Of a stretch of 64,000 nucleotides of DNA, positions 1-8,058 are shown in pieces. The notes under the pieces were generated by a model, which ran no database searches, was not told the origin of the DNA, and saw only the letters and a program-made list of their open reading frames with translations. Position 1 is the stretch's first letter, and the number at the start of each line of letters is the position of its first letter. The position numbers were made by a program, and so were the translations under genes. Source of the DNA: Rhodanobacter sp. (GTDB taxonomy: Bacteria; Pseudomonadota; Gammaproteobacteria; Xanthomonadales; Rhodanobacteraceae). The stretch is taken from NCBI GenBank assembly GCA_040371205.1, contig AP031382.1:3283562-3347561 (forward strand), written 5' to 3'.

Positions 1-670
1 CCTTGAGCCGGTTCTCGAACGGCTCGATGTGCACGTCGGAGGCGCGCTGCTCCACCGCACGCTGCAGGATCAGGTTGACCAGCCGGATCACCGGCGCCTC
101 GCTGGCGAGGTCGCGCAGGTGCTCGACGTCGTCCACTTCGGTGGCACCGCCGTCGATGTTCTCCACGATGGTGCCCATCGCGGAACGGCCGCTGCCGTAG
201 TAGCGCTCGATCAGGTCGTCGATCTCCGAGCGCAGGCCGATGCGCAGCGCCACCGGCCTGCCCGCCGCCAGCGTCACCGCCTGCAGCGGGTAGGGGTCGG
301 CCGGGTCGGCCATCACCAGCGCCAGGCCTTGCGCACCGTCGCTCACCGGCACCACGTGCTGCTGCTTGAGGAAGCGCAGCGAGAGTTCGAGATCCGGCGG
401 CGCCAGCTCGGGCGCCTCGCGCGCGGCGAGCAGCGGCACGTCGAGCAGTTCGCTCCACGCCTCGGCCAGCTCGCGTTCGTTGACCAGGCCGAGTCGCGCC
501 AGCAGCGCCGTGAGCGTGCCTTCGGTGGCCTCCTCGTGCAGGCGCCGCGCCCGCGCCAGGTCGCCGTCCTTCAGGCGGCCGCGGGCTACCAGCAGCGCGC
601 ACACCGCCGTCTCGCGTCCGTCCACCGTCGCCGCTCCCGCATGCCCCGCCGGCTGCACTACTGCCGACAT
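1..670 (-). CDS. gspE: Type II secretion ATPase GspE (XpsE), N-terminal part
   Basis: This is the cytoplasmic ATPase that powers the type II secretion system. The visible 223 codons begin at an ATG (670-668) preceded by a GGGGTGA ribosome binding site. They cover the N-terminal domain that docks on GspL and the start of the ATPase region: APVIRLVNLI and ASDVHIEPFE near residues 200-220 are the hallmark GspE/PilB stretch. The gene runs off the left edge, so Walker A, Walker B and the tetracysteine zinc site cannot be checked. In Xanthomonas the gene heads the xps operon, so further xps genes are expected to the left. PilB is less likely because of the N-terminal sequence, but it cannot be excluded without the rest. 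Confidence 0.88.
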   Translation of the reverse strand, partial: MSAVVQPAGHAGAATVDGRETAVCALLVARGRLKDGDLARARRLHEEATEGTLTALLARLGLVNERELAEAWSELLDVPLLAAREAPELAPPDLELSLRFLKQQHVVPVSDGAQGLALVMADPADPYPLQAVTLAAGRPVALRIGLRSEIDDLIERYYGSGRSAMGTIVENIDGGATEVDDVEHLRDLASEAPVIRLVNLILQRAVEQRASDVHIEPFENRLK

Positions 671-870
671 ATGTCACCCCGCCAGTGAATCGCGACTGCC
701 AAAGTAAACCGCCTTTCGACTGTGCCCTCCCCCCCGAGACCGCACGACGAACTTACATAGTTAACACATCGACGGAGCGGCTGGCGAGCGCGGCATCGCA
801 GGCCCGCGCCAGCGCACGGTTTGCCGTCCCGCACCAGTCTGGGACAATGCGGCTTTTCATCGGGTTCCCC

Positions 871-1659
871 ATGCAGCTCGTCGACATCGGCGCCAACCTC
901 GGCCACGAATCCTTCCGTCACGACTTCGATGCCCTGCTGCGACGCGCGCAGGAACATGGCGTCGGCCGGATGATCGTCACCGGCGCCTCGCGCGAAGGCA
1001 GCGAGCACGCGCTGGCGCTGGCGCACGCGCATCCCGGCGTGCTGTGGGCCACCGCCGGCGTGCATCCGCACCACGCCGTCGACTACGACGACGCCACCGA
1101 CGCGCGGCTGCGCGAACTCGCGCAGGATCCTGCGGTGCGCGCGGCGGGCGAGACCGGGCTGGACTACCACCGCAACTATTCGCCGCGCGACGTGCAGCTC
1201 GCCGCGTTCGAACGGCAACTGCGCATCGCCGCCGACCTCGGCAAGCCGCTGTTCCTGCACCAGCGCGACGCGCACGGCGATTTCGTCGCCCTGCTGAAGC
1301 GTTACCGCGACCGCGTGCCCGCCGCCGTGGTGCACTGCTTCACCGACACCCGCGAGGCGCTGCGCGACTACCTCGCGCTGGACTGCCACATCGGCATCAC
1401 CGGCTGGATCTGCGACGAGCGCCGCGGCACCCACCTGCGCGAATTGGTGAAGGAAATCCCCGCCCACCGGCTGATGATCGAGACCGACGCGCCCTACCTG
1501 CTGCCGCGCACCGTGCGTCCGCAACCCGCGCACCGCCGCAACGAGCCGATGTACCTCAAGCACATCTGCGAGGAGATCGCGCGCGACCGCGGCGAAAGCG
1601 CCGAGACGGTGGCGGCGAACAGCACGGCGGCGGCGGCGGCGTTCTTCGGCTTGGGCTGA
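871..1659 (+). CDS. tatD: TatD family metal-dependent hydrolase / deoxyribonuclease
   Basis: The 262-residue protein is a TIM-barrel metallohydrolase of the TatD family, which are 3'-5' exonucleases and DNA-repair hydrolases acting in the cytoplasm. Family motifs are in order: a start close to MxxVDIGANL, GVHPHH near residue 66, the metal ligand Glu in GETGLDYH, HQRDAH, VVHCFTD and the C-terminal IETDAPYLLP. An in-frame ATG 24 bases upstream (847) is an alternative start; 871 was chosen because the protein then opens directly with the first strand. Neither start has a convincing Shine-Dalgarno. It diverges from gspE across a 200-base region of lower GC that must hold both promoters, and converges on rluE. 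Confidence 0.9.
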   Translation: MQLVDIGANLGHESFRHDFDALLRRAQEHGVGRMIVTGASREGSEHALALAHAHPGVLWATAGVHPHHAVDYDDATDARLRELAQDPAVRAAGETGLDYHRNYSPRDVQLAAFERQLRIAADLGKPLFLHQRDAHGDFVALLKRYRDRVPAAVVHCFTDTREALRDYLALDCHIGITGWICDERRGTHLRELVKEIPAHRLMIETDAPYLLPRTVRPQPAHRRNEPMYLKHICEEIARDRGESAETVAANSTAAAAAFFGLG

Positions 1660-1678
1660 GCCTGCGCAGCCGGCCGCA

Positions 1679-2230
1679 TCAAGGCGACAACACCCGCGTC
1701 TCGCCCGGCGCCAAGCCGTCCAGCGCATGCCCGCCGATGCGCACGCGGATCAGCCGCAGCGTGGGAAAGCCCACCGCGGCGGTCATCCGCCGTACCTGGC
1801 GGTTGCGGCCCTCGCGCAGGGTGATGCTGAGCCAGCTGGTGGGGATGGCCTTGCGGAAGCGCACGGGCGGATCGCGCGGCCACAGCCAGTCCGGCTCCGC
1901 CGCGTGCCCAGCATCCGCCGGCAAGGTGGGCCCGTCGTTCAAGGCCACGCCACGGCGCAGGGCGGCGATCGCCGCGTCGTCGATGGCGCCGTCCACCTGC
2001 ACCAGATAGGTCTTGGGCTGCTTGTGGCGCGGATCGGTGAGGCGATGCGCGAGGCCACCGTCGTCGGTGAGCAGCAGCAGGCCCTCGCTGTCGTGGTCCA
2101 ACCGGCCGGCCGCGTAGACGCCTTTCTGCGTCACGTGGTCGGCCAGCGTGGGCCGGCCGCGGTCGTCGGTGAACTGGCAGAGCACGCCGTAGGGCTTGTT
2201 GAGCGCGATCAACACGAAAGCATGCCTCAC
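1679..2230 (-). CDS. rluE: 23S rRNA pseudouridine synthase RluE
   Basis: The 183-residue enzyme isomerises a uridine of 23S rRNA (U2457 in E. coli). It has the RsuA/RluE/RluF-type catalytic motif [14 protein letters not shown] with the nucleophilic Asp, an opening LNKPYGVL, and the conserved [11 protein letters not shown] near residue 145. No S4 domain precedes the catalytic domain, which fits RluE rather than RsuA or RluF. The listed start is a GTG with a weak GGA upstream; a second GTG five codons later would also fit the family. It converges on tatD with a 19-base gap. A second synthase of the same superfamily (rluF) lies 12 kb away. Confidence 0.88.
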   Translation of the reverse strand: MRHAFVLIALNKPYGVLCQFTDDRGRPTLADHVTQKGVYAAGRLDHDSEGLLLLTDDGGLAHRLTDPRHKQPKTYLVQVDGAIDDAAIAALRRGVALNDGPTLPADAGHAAEPDWLWPRDPPVRFRKAIPTSWLSITLREGRNRQVRRMTAAVGFPTLRLIRVRIGGHALDGLAPGETRVLSP

Positions 2231-2300
2231 TCTATCCGCAGGAAACGCAGGCCATGCACGGCCTGCCGTCCAACAAGCGTTTCGCCTGATGGACGGCGCT

Positions 2301-2963
2301 TCAGAACGGCCTCGGGCAGACCGACTGCAACCCGTCGATGTGCTCGTGCAGGTCCGGCGCGATGCCCTGCCACATCGGGTCGAGGATAAAATCGATGCCT
2401 TCGCGGCGTGCCAGCTTCGCGGCGGGGATGAAATCCGCGTCGCCGGCCACCAGCACGATCTGGTCCACCAGCTGCTTGTAGGCCAGCGCGGCGATGTCGA
2501 TGCCGATCTTCATGTCCACCTGGGTCTGGCGCATCTCCGGCTCGAAGTGTTCGTCGCCGATGTCGTCCCAGTGCAGGCTGCCGTCGCGCAGCTGCTGCAG
2601 CGCCTGGTACTTCAGCTTCCACTCGCCGCGCTCGGCGAGCCGCCCCAGCCGCAGCGCCATCTTGCGCTGGCGGCGCAGCTGCTCGTGCAGGTCGCGGCGG
2701 AACGCGGCGGCGCCGCTGCGGCCGAAGTCCACCGTGTCGCCGCTGACCGGCCGCACGAAGGCCTTGTCCAGCGGCGGGCAGTCGTAGAAGAAGATGCGGT
2801 ACAGCGATTCGCGCGGGCGATCCAGCGCCTTGAGATGTTCCAGCGTCATGCCGAACAGGGTCTTGGCCACGGTGCGCGCGTCGTTGGCGTCACGCTCGCC
2901 CCACACCTTGCGGTAGCGGGCAAGGAAGAAGGCGCCGTCGACGAGGATGGCGGTGCGTTGCAT
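2301..2963 (-). CDS. NYN domain (PIN-like) putative RNase
   Basis: The 220-residue protein belongs to the NYN/LabA-like branch of the PIN-fold nucleases. The evidence is an N-terminal ILVDGAFFL with the first metal-binding Asp, a central [13 protein letters not shown] and the late [10 protein letters not shown] strand carrying further acidic ligands. Proteins of this family are metal-dependent RNases or RNA-binding proteins; the substrate here is unknown. An AAGGA ribosome binding site precedes the ATG. It stands alone between the LysR regulator and rluE, all on the minus strand but with 70-80 base gaps. No signal peptide or membrane segment is seen. Confidence 0.8.
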   Translation of the reverse strand: MQRTAILVDGAFFLARYRKVWGERDANDARTVAKTLFGMTLEHLKALDRPRESLYRIFFYDCPPLDKAFVRPVSGDTVDFGRSGAAAFRRDLHEQLRRQRKMALRLGRLAERGEWKLKYQALQQLRDGSLHWDDIGDEHFEPEMRQTQVDMKIGIDIAALAYKQLVDQIVLVAGDADFIPAAKLARREGIDFILDPMWQGIAPDLHEHIDGLQSVCPRPF

Positions 2964-3045
2964 AGGAAATCCTTATAAAGGGTCGCATCGGATCAGGCCG
3001 GCCCATAGCGGCCGGCCGCGGCGATTTTAAACGATGCGCGGCGAC

Positions 3046-3966
3046 TCAATCTTCCAGCACGGCGGCGTGCGCCTGCATCGGCAGGTGCCTGCAGTAGTCG
3101 TCCGCCTCGGCCAATAGCCACGCGCGGAAAGCCTGCAGGCCGCGGTGTTCCTGCGAGCGTGGCGGATAGACCAGCCAATAGGCGTCGCTCACCGGCAGGT
3201 AGCGGTCGCCCAGCACCACCAGCCGGCCGGCGTCGATCAGCGACCGCGACATCACCATGCGCCCCATCGCCACACCCAGCCCTTCCAGCGCCGCGTGCCG
3301 CAGCGCTTCGAGGTTGTCGAAATTCGCCACGTAGCGGCGCGGCGGCTCGCCGCCGAAATGCTCGAACCATTTGCGCCAGCGGTTCGGCGGATCGGGGTCG
3401 CCCAGCAGCGGCCATTGCGCGAGGTCGCGCGGGTCGGCATCGCCCATCCGCGCCAGCAGCTCGGGCGCGGCGACCGGCGCCACCCATTCGCCGAACAGGC
3501 GTTCGCTGCGCAGGCCCGGCCATTCGCCGCGGCCGTAACGCAGCGCGCAATCCACCGGCTCGCGGTCGAACTGCACCAGCGACGAACTCGACTGCAGGTT
3601 GAGCTCCAGCTCCGGATGCGCCGCCACCAGGCGCGGCAGCCGCGGCACCAGCCAGCTGGAGATGATGCCGGGACTGGCGCTGAGCGTGAGCGCATCGTGG
3701 CGGCGCTCGCTGTAGCGCGACAGCGCGTGTTCGATGCCGTCGAAATGCCCGCCCACCGCGTCGAGCAGGCTGCAGCCTTCCGCGGTCAGCGTCACGCCGC
3801 GCGGGCCGCGCTCCAGCAGGCGCCGGCCCAGCCGTTCCTCCAGCTGGCGCATCTGGTGGCTGAGCGCACTGACGGTGAGGTGCGCCTGTTCGGCGGCGCG
3901 CGACAGCTTGCCGTGGCGGGCGACCAGCACGAACTGCTGCAGCAGGTCCAGCGAGAGCCGCGTCAT
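3046..3966 (-). CDS. LysR family transcriptional regulator (GcvA-like)
   Basis: The 306-residue regulator has an N-terminal winged helix-turn-helix (LQQFVLVARHGKLSRAAEQAHLTV, residues about 9-32, shown only in part) and a LysR substrate-binding domain from about residue 90. The pattern SRAAEQAHLTVSALS-x-Q-x-R-x-LEERLG resembles the GcvA/AmpR group, which usually activate a divergent gene. Here the divergent genes are a 67-residue ORF at 4070 and an aldo/keto reductase at 4329, so these are the natural candidate targets. The 103-base gap would hold the operator; no exact T-N11-A palindrome was singled out. The ligand is unknown. Confidence 0.87.
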   Translation of the reverse strand: MTRLSLDLLQQFVLVARHGKLSRAAEQAHLTVSALSHQMRQLEERLGRRLLERGPRGVTLTAEGCSLLDAVGGHFDGIEHALSRYSERRHDALTLSASPGIISSWLVPRLPRLVAAHPELELNLQSSSSLVQFDREPVDCALRYGRGEWPGLRSERLFGEWVAPVAAPELLARMGDADPRDLAQWPLLGDPDPPNRWRKWFEHFGGEPPRRYVANFDNLEALRHAALEGLGVAMGRMVMSRSLIDAGRLVVLGDRYLPVSDAYWLVYPPRSQEHRGLQAFRAWLLAEADDYCRHLPMQAHAAVLED

Positions 3967-4069
3967 CTTGAATCGTCCTCAAGGCAGGCTTGCGAAGATA
4001 TCGCTTTTTTGGCTCGCCACCACGCCTTACCTTGCTCCTGCCCCACACCTCACTTGCAAGGAATTCGAC

Positions 4070-4273
4070 ATGCGCTCGCCCCTAGTCGGCCTGCTGCTGC
4101 AGCACGGCCATGTGCATTCGCCCGACGTCGTCCGCCGCCTGGACCGCGAAGACCAGCGCCCGCTGGGACTGCGCGCCGCGCTGCGCCGGCTGACCGCGAT
4201 CAACACTGCACGCGACAACTGGCGCGGCATGCACGACCGTGCGCGCCGGCTGTTCCCGATCAATTCGCCTTGA
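4070..4273 (+). CDS. Small arginine-rich protein of unknown function
   Basis: This 67-residue ORF begins MRSPLVGLLL and ends RLFPINSP. It has a good AAGGAA ribosome binding site six bases before its ATG, and is placed as first gene divergent from the LysR regulator and 55 bases before the aldo/keto reductase. It is not one of the families I recognise. Composition is basic in the middle with no membrane segment or cysteine. The spacing suggests it is transcribed with the reductase and may be a target of the LysR protein. The ribosome binding site and promoter-proximal position support it; its short length is the main doubt. Confidence 0.45.
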   Translation: MRSPLVGLLLQHGHVHSPDVVRRLDREDQRPLGLRAALRRLTAINTARDNWRGMHDRARRLFPINSP

Positions 4274-4328
4274 TCGCGCGGGACGGCGCGTCCATGCTGG
4301 CGAACCTCCCCACCGCCGGAACGCGCCC

Positions 4329-5279
4329 ATGTCCCTCCGTCCGCTCGGCCGCTCGCCGCTGGCCATCGCCCCGCTGGCATTCGGCGCCAACGTGTTCGGC
4401 TGGAGCGTCGACGAGGCGCGCGCCTTCGAACTGCTCGACGCCTTCGTCGCGGGCGGCGGCAACCTGATCGACACCGCCGACGTCTATCCGGCCTGGGTGC
4501 CGGGCAACCGCGGCGGCGAATCGGAAACCATCATCGGCCGCTGGCTGAAGCAAAGCGGCAAGCGCGACCGCGTGCTGATCGCCACCAAGGTGGCGAAGTG
4601 GGCCGAGCATCCCGGCCTGTCGCCGGTCAACATCCGCACGGCGGTGGAAGGCTCGCTGCAACGCCTGCAGACCGACCGCATCGACCTCTACTTCGCGCAC
4701 GAGGACGACGCCGGCGTGCCGATGCACGAAACGCTGGGTGCGTTCGCCCGGCTGATCGAGGAAGGCAAGGTGCGCGCGATCGGCGCCTCCAACTTCAGCG
4801 CCGCGCGCGTCGCGGATGCGCTGGCCCTGTCGCAGCAGCATGGCCTGCCGCGTTACGAATGCCTGCAACCGGAATACAACCTCGTGTCACGCGCCGCTTA
4901 CGAGGCGGAACTCGAACCGCTGGTGCGCGAACAGGGCCTGGGCGTGGTGTGCTACTACGCACTGGCCAGCGGTTTCCTCACCGGCAAGTACCGCAGCGAA
5001 GCCGACCTCGCCAAGAGCATCGCGCGCAGCCGCGCCGCGCAACGCTTCCTCAACCCGCAGGGCCTGCGCGTGCTGGACGCGCTGGACGCGGTGGCCGCCG
5101 CGCACCACGGCGCCACGCCCGCACAGGTGGCGCTGGCCTGGCTGATCGCCCGCCCCGGCGTCACCGCGCCCATCGCCAGCGCCACCAGCGTGGCGCAACT
5201 CGTGGAGATCATGGGCGCGCTGTCGCTTGTGCTGCGTGCGGACGAGATCGCCGCGCTGGATCAGGTCAGCGCGACCTGA
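4329..5279 (+). CDS. Aldo/keto reductase
   Basis: The 316-residue enzyme is an NADP(H)-dependent oxidoreductase with a TIM-barrel fold that reduces aldehydes or ketones in the cytosol. It shows the N-terminal LGRSPLAIAPLAFG, NLIDTADVY with the catalytic Asp and Tyr, ATKVAKW with the catalytic Lys, RIDLYFAHEDD with the His, and the cofactor-binding IASATSVAQL near the C-terminus. It resembles the YhdN/Tas-like branch. An upstream in-frame ATG at 4239 would add 30 residues overlapping the small ORF; the ATG at 4329 gives the normal family N-terminus. Likely partner of the divergent LysR regulator; the substrate is unknown. Confidence 0.9.
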   Translation: MSLRPLGRSPLAIAPLAFGANVFGWSVDEARAFELLDAFVAGGGNLIDTADVYPAWVPGNRGGESETIIGRWLKQSGKRDRVLIATKVAKWAEHPGLSPVNIRTAVEGSLQRLQTDRIDLYFAHEDDAGVPMHETLGAFARLIEEGKVRAIGASNFSAARVADALALSQQHGLPRYECLQPEYNLVSRAAYEAELEPLVREQGLGVVCYYALASGFLTGKYRSEADLAKSIARSRAAQRFLNPQGLRVLDALDAVAAAHHGATPAQVALAWLIARPGVTAPIASATSVAQLVEIMGALSLVLRADEIAALDQVSAT

Positions 5280-5304
5280 GTCCACCCCTGCATCGGCGCG
5301 GCCA

Positions 5305-6402
5305 TCAATGCGCCGTGTTGACGGATGGCACCGCCGCGCTGCCGGCGGCGGCTGGCGCATCGTCCAGCCCCGGCGGCGGCTCCACGGTGTAGCCCTCGGC
5401 CTTGAGCCTGGCGAGGTAACCGTCCGGCGCGAGCAGCTCGTCCATCGGCAGCATGGCGAAGCTGGTGCCGTCCTTCGCCAGCGCGTCGCGCGCGGCGGCC
5501 AGCCAGGCGGCCTCCAGTTGCGCGGGCACGTCGGCCAGGCCCAACTGCTTGGCGAAACCGGCGCTGGTGATCGCGGTGACACAGGCGTCGCGGCGATGGC
5601 TGTCGGGCTGCGCGCGCAGCGCGTCGAGGTCGCCGGTGGCCCAGTCGTTGGCGCGCGCGGTCATCGCGGGCAAGTCCCGTTCGATGGCATCCAGCGTGCG
5701 GTTGAAGCACTCCATGTCGCTGGGCGCGGCGGCCTTGAAAGCCTTGAGCGCATCGCGCGGATGCTCGATCTCCACGCGGTATTGCACCGGCGTTTCCGGC
5801 ACGCCGTCGTTCTTCGCCAGTTGGGCCACCGCGCCGGGCACGCCGCCGTCCCTGCTCAGGCCGTTTGCCTTCAGCGCCTTGCGGTACAGCTCCTCCGCCG
5901 CGAACAGCGGGCGCCAGCGCTCGATGCCGTTGTCGTGGCCGATGTACTTCTGCTTCAGCGCCAGCCAGCGCGCATAGGTCGGCGCGTCCATCACCTGGTC
6001 CAGCGACTTGCCGTCGGGATTCTTGCGCGCGCTGTACGCGCTGGGCAGCAGGAACAGCTTGCCGAAGAAACCGATATCGGCCTTCAACTCCAGCTTCGGC
6101 TGCAGCAACACCTGCTTCGACTGCGCCAGCACCTGCTGCACCTGATGCGACTCCCATTGCATGTGCCCCGGCAACGGCGACAAGGTGCCCAACACCCACA
6201 GCACATGGCCGTCCCTGCTCACCTTCCACAACCCCGGCCCCGAGACCAGGCCGCTGACCACCACGGGTGTCAGCAAGGGCACGTTGGCGGGTACCGGTGG
6301 CGGCGCGGCGGTCGTGGCGGCCGAGGGCGCAACCTGCGCAGGCGCGGCAAGCACGGCCGGCGAAGCCAGCGCGAAACACAACAGCACGGTCCATGGGCGC
6401 AT
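5305..6402 (-). CDS. TraB/GumN family secreted protein
   Basis: The protein of about 365 residues starts MRPWTVLLCF with a signal peptide cleaved after AVLA, followed by a Pro/Ala-rich linker, then a TraB/GumN-like domain (residues about 60-330). The start used has GAGG nine bases upstream; two in-frame ATGs at 6411 and 6417 are alternatives. Active TraB/Tiki proteins carry GxxH motifs; here the first reads VLGTLSPLPGH, with Ser where His is usual, so the metalloprotease-like site may be inactive. Fold and family assignment are moderate. It sits immediately beside the integron remnant, so its upstream region may have been altered by that element. Confidence 0.68.
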   Translation of the reverse strand: MRPWTVLLCFALASPAVLAAPAQVAPSAATTAAPPPVPANVPLLTPVVVSGLVSGPGLWKVSRDGHVLWVLGTLSPLPGHMQWESHQVQQVLAQSKQVLLQPKLELKADIGFFGKLFLLPSAYSARKNPDGKSLDQVMDAPTYARWLALKQKYIGHDNGIERWRPLFAAEELYRKALKANGLSRDGGVPGAVAQLAKNDGVPETPVQYRVEIEHPRDALKAFKAAAPSDMECFNRTLDAIERDLPAMTARANDWATGDLDALRAQPDSHRRDACVTAITSAGFAKQLGLADVPAQLEAAWLAAARDALAKDGTSFAMLPMDELLAPDGYLARLKAEGYTVEPPPGLDDAPAAAGSAAVPSVNTAH

Positions 6403-6527
6403 CGGGCTCATCCTCATTGCTCGTTCTCGGTGCGAGGAGCGGCCCATCGCCGGCCCCGGGTCAGCCTTGTGACCACTGCCAGTGCGGGATGTTCGCTGGA
6501 ATCGGGCAACGGCGCTTGAACAGGACA

Positions 6528-6653
6528 GGGGTGACGCTTGGTGTTGGCCAAGATGAACCGCCTGACCCAGCCAATGCCGATACTCTCGACGCGCAAGCAG
6601 TAGCGTTTGACGCGCATGTGCCTGCAAACTTCGTCAAACAGGAGTGGAGCAGA
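6528..6653 (-). pseudogene. intI: Integron integrase IntI, N-terminal remnant
   Basis: On the minus strand a frame reads LLFDEVCRHMRVKRY, then CLRVESIGIGWVRRF, then ILANTKRHP. Aligned by eye without gaps to the N-terminal SAM-like domain of IntI1 (from its VLDQLRERI to its VRHP), about 14 of 37 residues are identical, including the spaced RY-x-LR-x-E, WVR-x-FI and RHP. After RHP the similarity stops, and the frame ends at 6414 with no core-binding remainder and no catalytic R-H-R-Y. No start codon is evident upstream. The orientation is the canonical one: intI divergent from attI and the cassettes. I infer a truncated, inactive integrase. The identity count is by hand and the fragment is short. 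Confidence 0.62.
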
Positions 6654-6814
6654 TCGGCCGAAAGGGTCCAGATATCCCCACGGATGGTGGTGGATAAGAC
6701 ATATCGCCCCGGATAAAAAGGTTTGCGAGGCAACGTAACGTTGAGGTCGGCGCCAAGGTATCGGGTAAAGGCTTGATTTCGTGTAGGATTCAGGCGAACA
6801 AGGGGCGCGGGTAA

Positions 6815-6866
6815 GCTGAACATCCCGCGCATATTATCTAATCGTGGTACTACTGAAGCGTTAGGC
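6815..6866 (+). other. attI-like recombination junction
   Basis: The core GTTAGGC (6860-6866) immediately precedes the first cassette ORF and matches the GTTRRRY consensus at which cassettes join. A weak partner GCTGAAC lies at 6815, but the bases between do not fold like an attC. This fits an attI site or its remnant, with the integrase fragment on its other side. The left boundary is uncertain. Confidence 0.45.
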
Positions 6867-6868
6867 AT

Positions 6869-7180
6869 ATGAGCGCATCTGCAAAGTACATTCCTATCAC
6901 TGCAGCTCTCCTGCTCTTCGCTTGGTCAGCAGCCGGCACTAGTAGCGTCGAGTCTTCGTGGCTCGGCCTCATCAAGAAAAGCTTTGTGCCTTCCTGCTCG
7001 GTTACGCTCATCAAGGTTGGCAACACCGTGTCAGGCAACAACGGGCTTCGGAGCGAGCAATGGTTCTTGCAAACGTGTCAGGGTAAATTCGAATATTGGG
7101 TTTCCTACTATCCACCCGCAGCCTTCCCAAATCGTGCGAGCCCTTACGAGGTCAAGCAAGTTCCCAAGTCTAGTGGGTGA
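6869..7180 (+). CDS. Integron cassette 1: small secreted protein of unknown function
   Basis: The 103-residue protein has a predicted signal peptide (KYIPITAALLLFAWSAAGTS, residues 6-25), then a short exported domain with two cysteines (in SCSVT and TCQGK) that could form a disulfide, and several aromatics (EQWFLQT, FEYWVSYYPP). I recognise no family. The ATG lies eight bases after the attI-like core, as is usual for a first cassette. GC content is visibly lower than that of the flanking chromosome, consistent with acquisition as a cassette. Its attC follows at 7189. Confidence 0.6.
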   Translation: MSASAKYIPITAALLLFAWSAAGTSSVESSWLGLIKKSFVPSCSVTLIKVGNTVSGNNGLRSEQWFLQTCQGKFEYWVSYYPPAAFPNRASPYEVKQVPKSSG

Positions 7181-7188
7181 GCAGCTAG

Positions 7189-7245
7189 GCCTAACATTTC
7201 GTTCAAGGCGGACGCCTTCGGCGCCGCTTAACTCCAGCGTTAGAC
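7189..7245 (+). other. attC site of cassette 1
   Basis: This 57-base imperfect palindrome is bounded by GCCTAAC (7189-7195) and GTTAGAC (7239-7245), matching RYYYAAC and GTTRRRY. The inner arms GGCGGACGCC and GGCGCCGC and the TTAACTCCAGC segment are shared with the next two sites. It belongs to the short attC type seen in Xanthomonas integrons. Confidence 0.88.
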
Positions 7246-7266
7246 ACCAGGAAGTGGGGGCTTGGT

Positions 7267-7590
7267 ATGATGCGTATTTTGCTTAGGAGCGCGGCGGTGT
7301 CGTTCTTGGCAACACTTGTCGTTCTGGTTATCCAGCTCTTTTTCCTCGGCAGCTACACGTTTGTTCCTACCGCCGCTGCGGCAAGTCTAAAAGCCGTCCC
7401 TGTCGCGCAACAGGCTGCATGGATCACTGCCAACACCAAGGTTGTCAGTGGCGTTGGCTACGCAAGCTTTGTAGCTACCGATTCCGCATTTCGTTCGGCC
7501 ACAATAACTGGCGCTGCTATCTTGTTCGTCTTCGGCATGACGTGTGCATTCGCAGGCGCGTTTCTTGAGCGTCGCCGTGCAGGTGTCTAA
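7267..7590 (+). CDS. Integron cassette 2: two-helix membrane protein of unknown function
   Basis: The 107-residue protein has a hydrophobic N-terminal helix (residues about 8-32, with VVLVIQLFFLG) and a second helix near the C-terminus (ITGAAILFVFGMTCAFAGA), ending in a basic ERRRAGV. The roughly 45-residue loop between them is small-residue rich. I recognise no family. Its TAA stop lies inside the first core of the following attC, a very compact arrangement typical of cassettes. There is no ribosome binding site better than GGGGG about six bases upstream. Function unknown. Confidence 0.6.
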   Translation: MMRILLRSAAVSFLATLVVLVIQLFFLGSYTFVPTAAAASLKAVPVAQQAAWITANTKVVSGVGYASFVATDSAFRSATITGAAILFVFGMTCAFAGAFLERRRAGV

Positions 7591-7641
7591 CATCTCATTC
7601 GAGGCGGACGGCTGCGCCGCCGCTCAACTCAAGCGTTAGAG
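7585..7641 (+). other. attC site of cassette 2
   Basis: The 57-base site is bounded by GTCTAAC (7585-7591) and GTTAGAG (7635-7641), with the conserved GGCGGACGGC arm and CTCAACTCAAGC segment. It is nearly identical to the third site, which suggests that these cassettes were captured from a common pool. Confidence 0.87.
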
Positions 7642-7644
7642 CCC

Positions 7645-8001
7645 ATGAACATCTTCGCCCTACTCTTCGGAGCATCCATCGGTTTTTTGGGCTGGTCATT
7701 TCTTTCGCGCTTCTCCTATGCTGTTCACGACGGCATAAGCCAAACCAATTTGGCTACCAAGCTCGGCGACCCAAACTCTGGGGCGCTCCGCAAAATGTTG
7801 TGGTGGGTCGTAGTAGCGTCCTCTATCTGGCTCCTGCTTTTCGGGAGTGCCTGCTTGCACTTTGCAGGCTCTGATTCGTCAAAGCAATTCCTGGCATGGT
7901 TCTTTGGCGGCCTGGCAATCACACCAGTTTTTATCGCGTTCACCATCGCTAGAGGCCTGCGTCGTTTCAAGCAGCGCCGTGCCAAGCGCGCGGGGCTCTA
8001 A
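7645..8001 (+). CDS. Integron cassette 3: three-helix membrane protein of unknown function
   Basis: The 118-residue protein starts three bases after its cassette boundary. It has helices at residues about 2-20 (IFALLFGASIGFLGWSF), 50-72 (MLWWVVVASSIWLLLFGSA) and 82-104 (FLAWFFGGLAITPVFIAF), and a strongly basic tail (RRFKQRRAKRAG) that would lie in the cytoplasm. I recognise no family. Its TAA stop overlaps the next attC. Several cassettes of Xanthomonad integrons encode such small membrane proteins; whether this one is expressed without a nearby cassette promoter is unknown. Confidence 0.6.
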   Translation: MNIFALLFGASIGFLGWSFLSRFSYAVHDGISQTNLATKLGDPNSGALRKMLWWVVVASSIWLLLFGSACLHFAGSDSSKQFLAWFFGGLAITPVFIAFTIARGLRRFKQRRAKRAGL

Positions 8002-8052
8002 CATCTCGTTCAAGGCGGACGGCTTCGCCGCCGCTTAACTCAAGCGTTAGGA
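7996..8052 (+). other. attC site of cassette 3
   Basis: The 57-base site is bounded by CTCTAAC (7996-8002) and GTTAGGA (8046-8052). The interior GGCGGACGGC-TTCG-CCGCCGC forms the hairpin of the folded bottom strand. Apart from the first base of the left core it fits the consensus and matches the preceding site closely. Confidence 0.87.
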
Positions 8053-8058
8053 GTCCCA

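Noticed and set aside
6461-6868. 135-codon minus-strand frame over the integrase remnant
   Set aside because: It is in a different frame from the IntI-like fragment, runs across the attI-like core, and shows no family resemblance.
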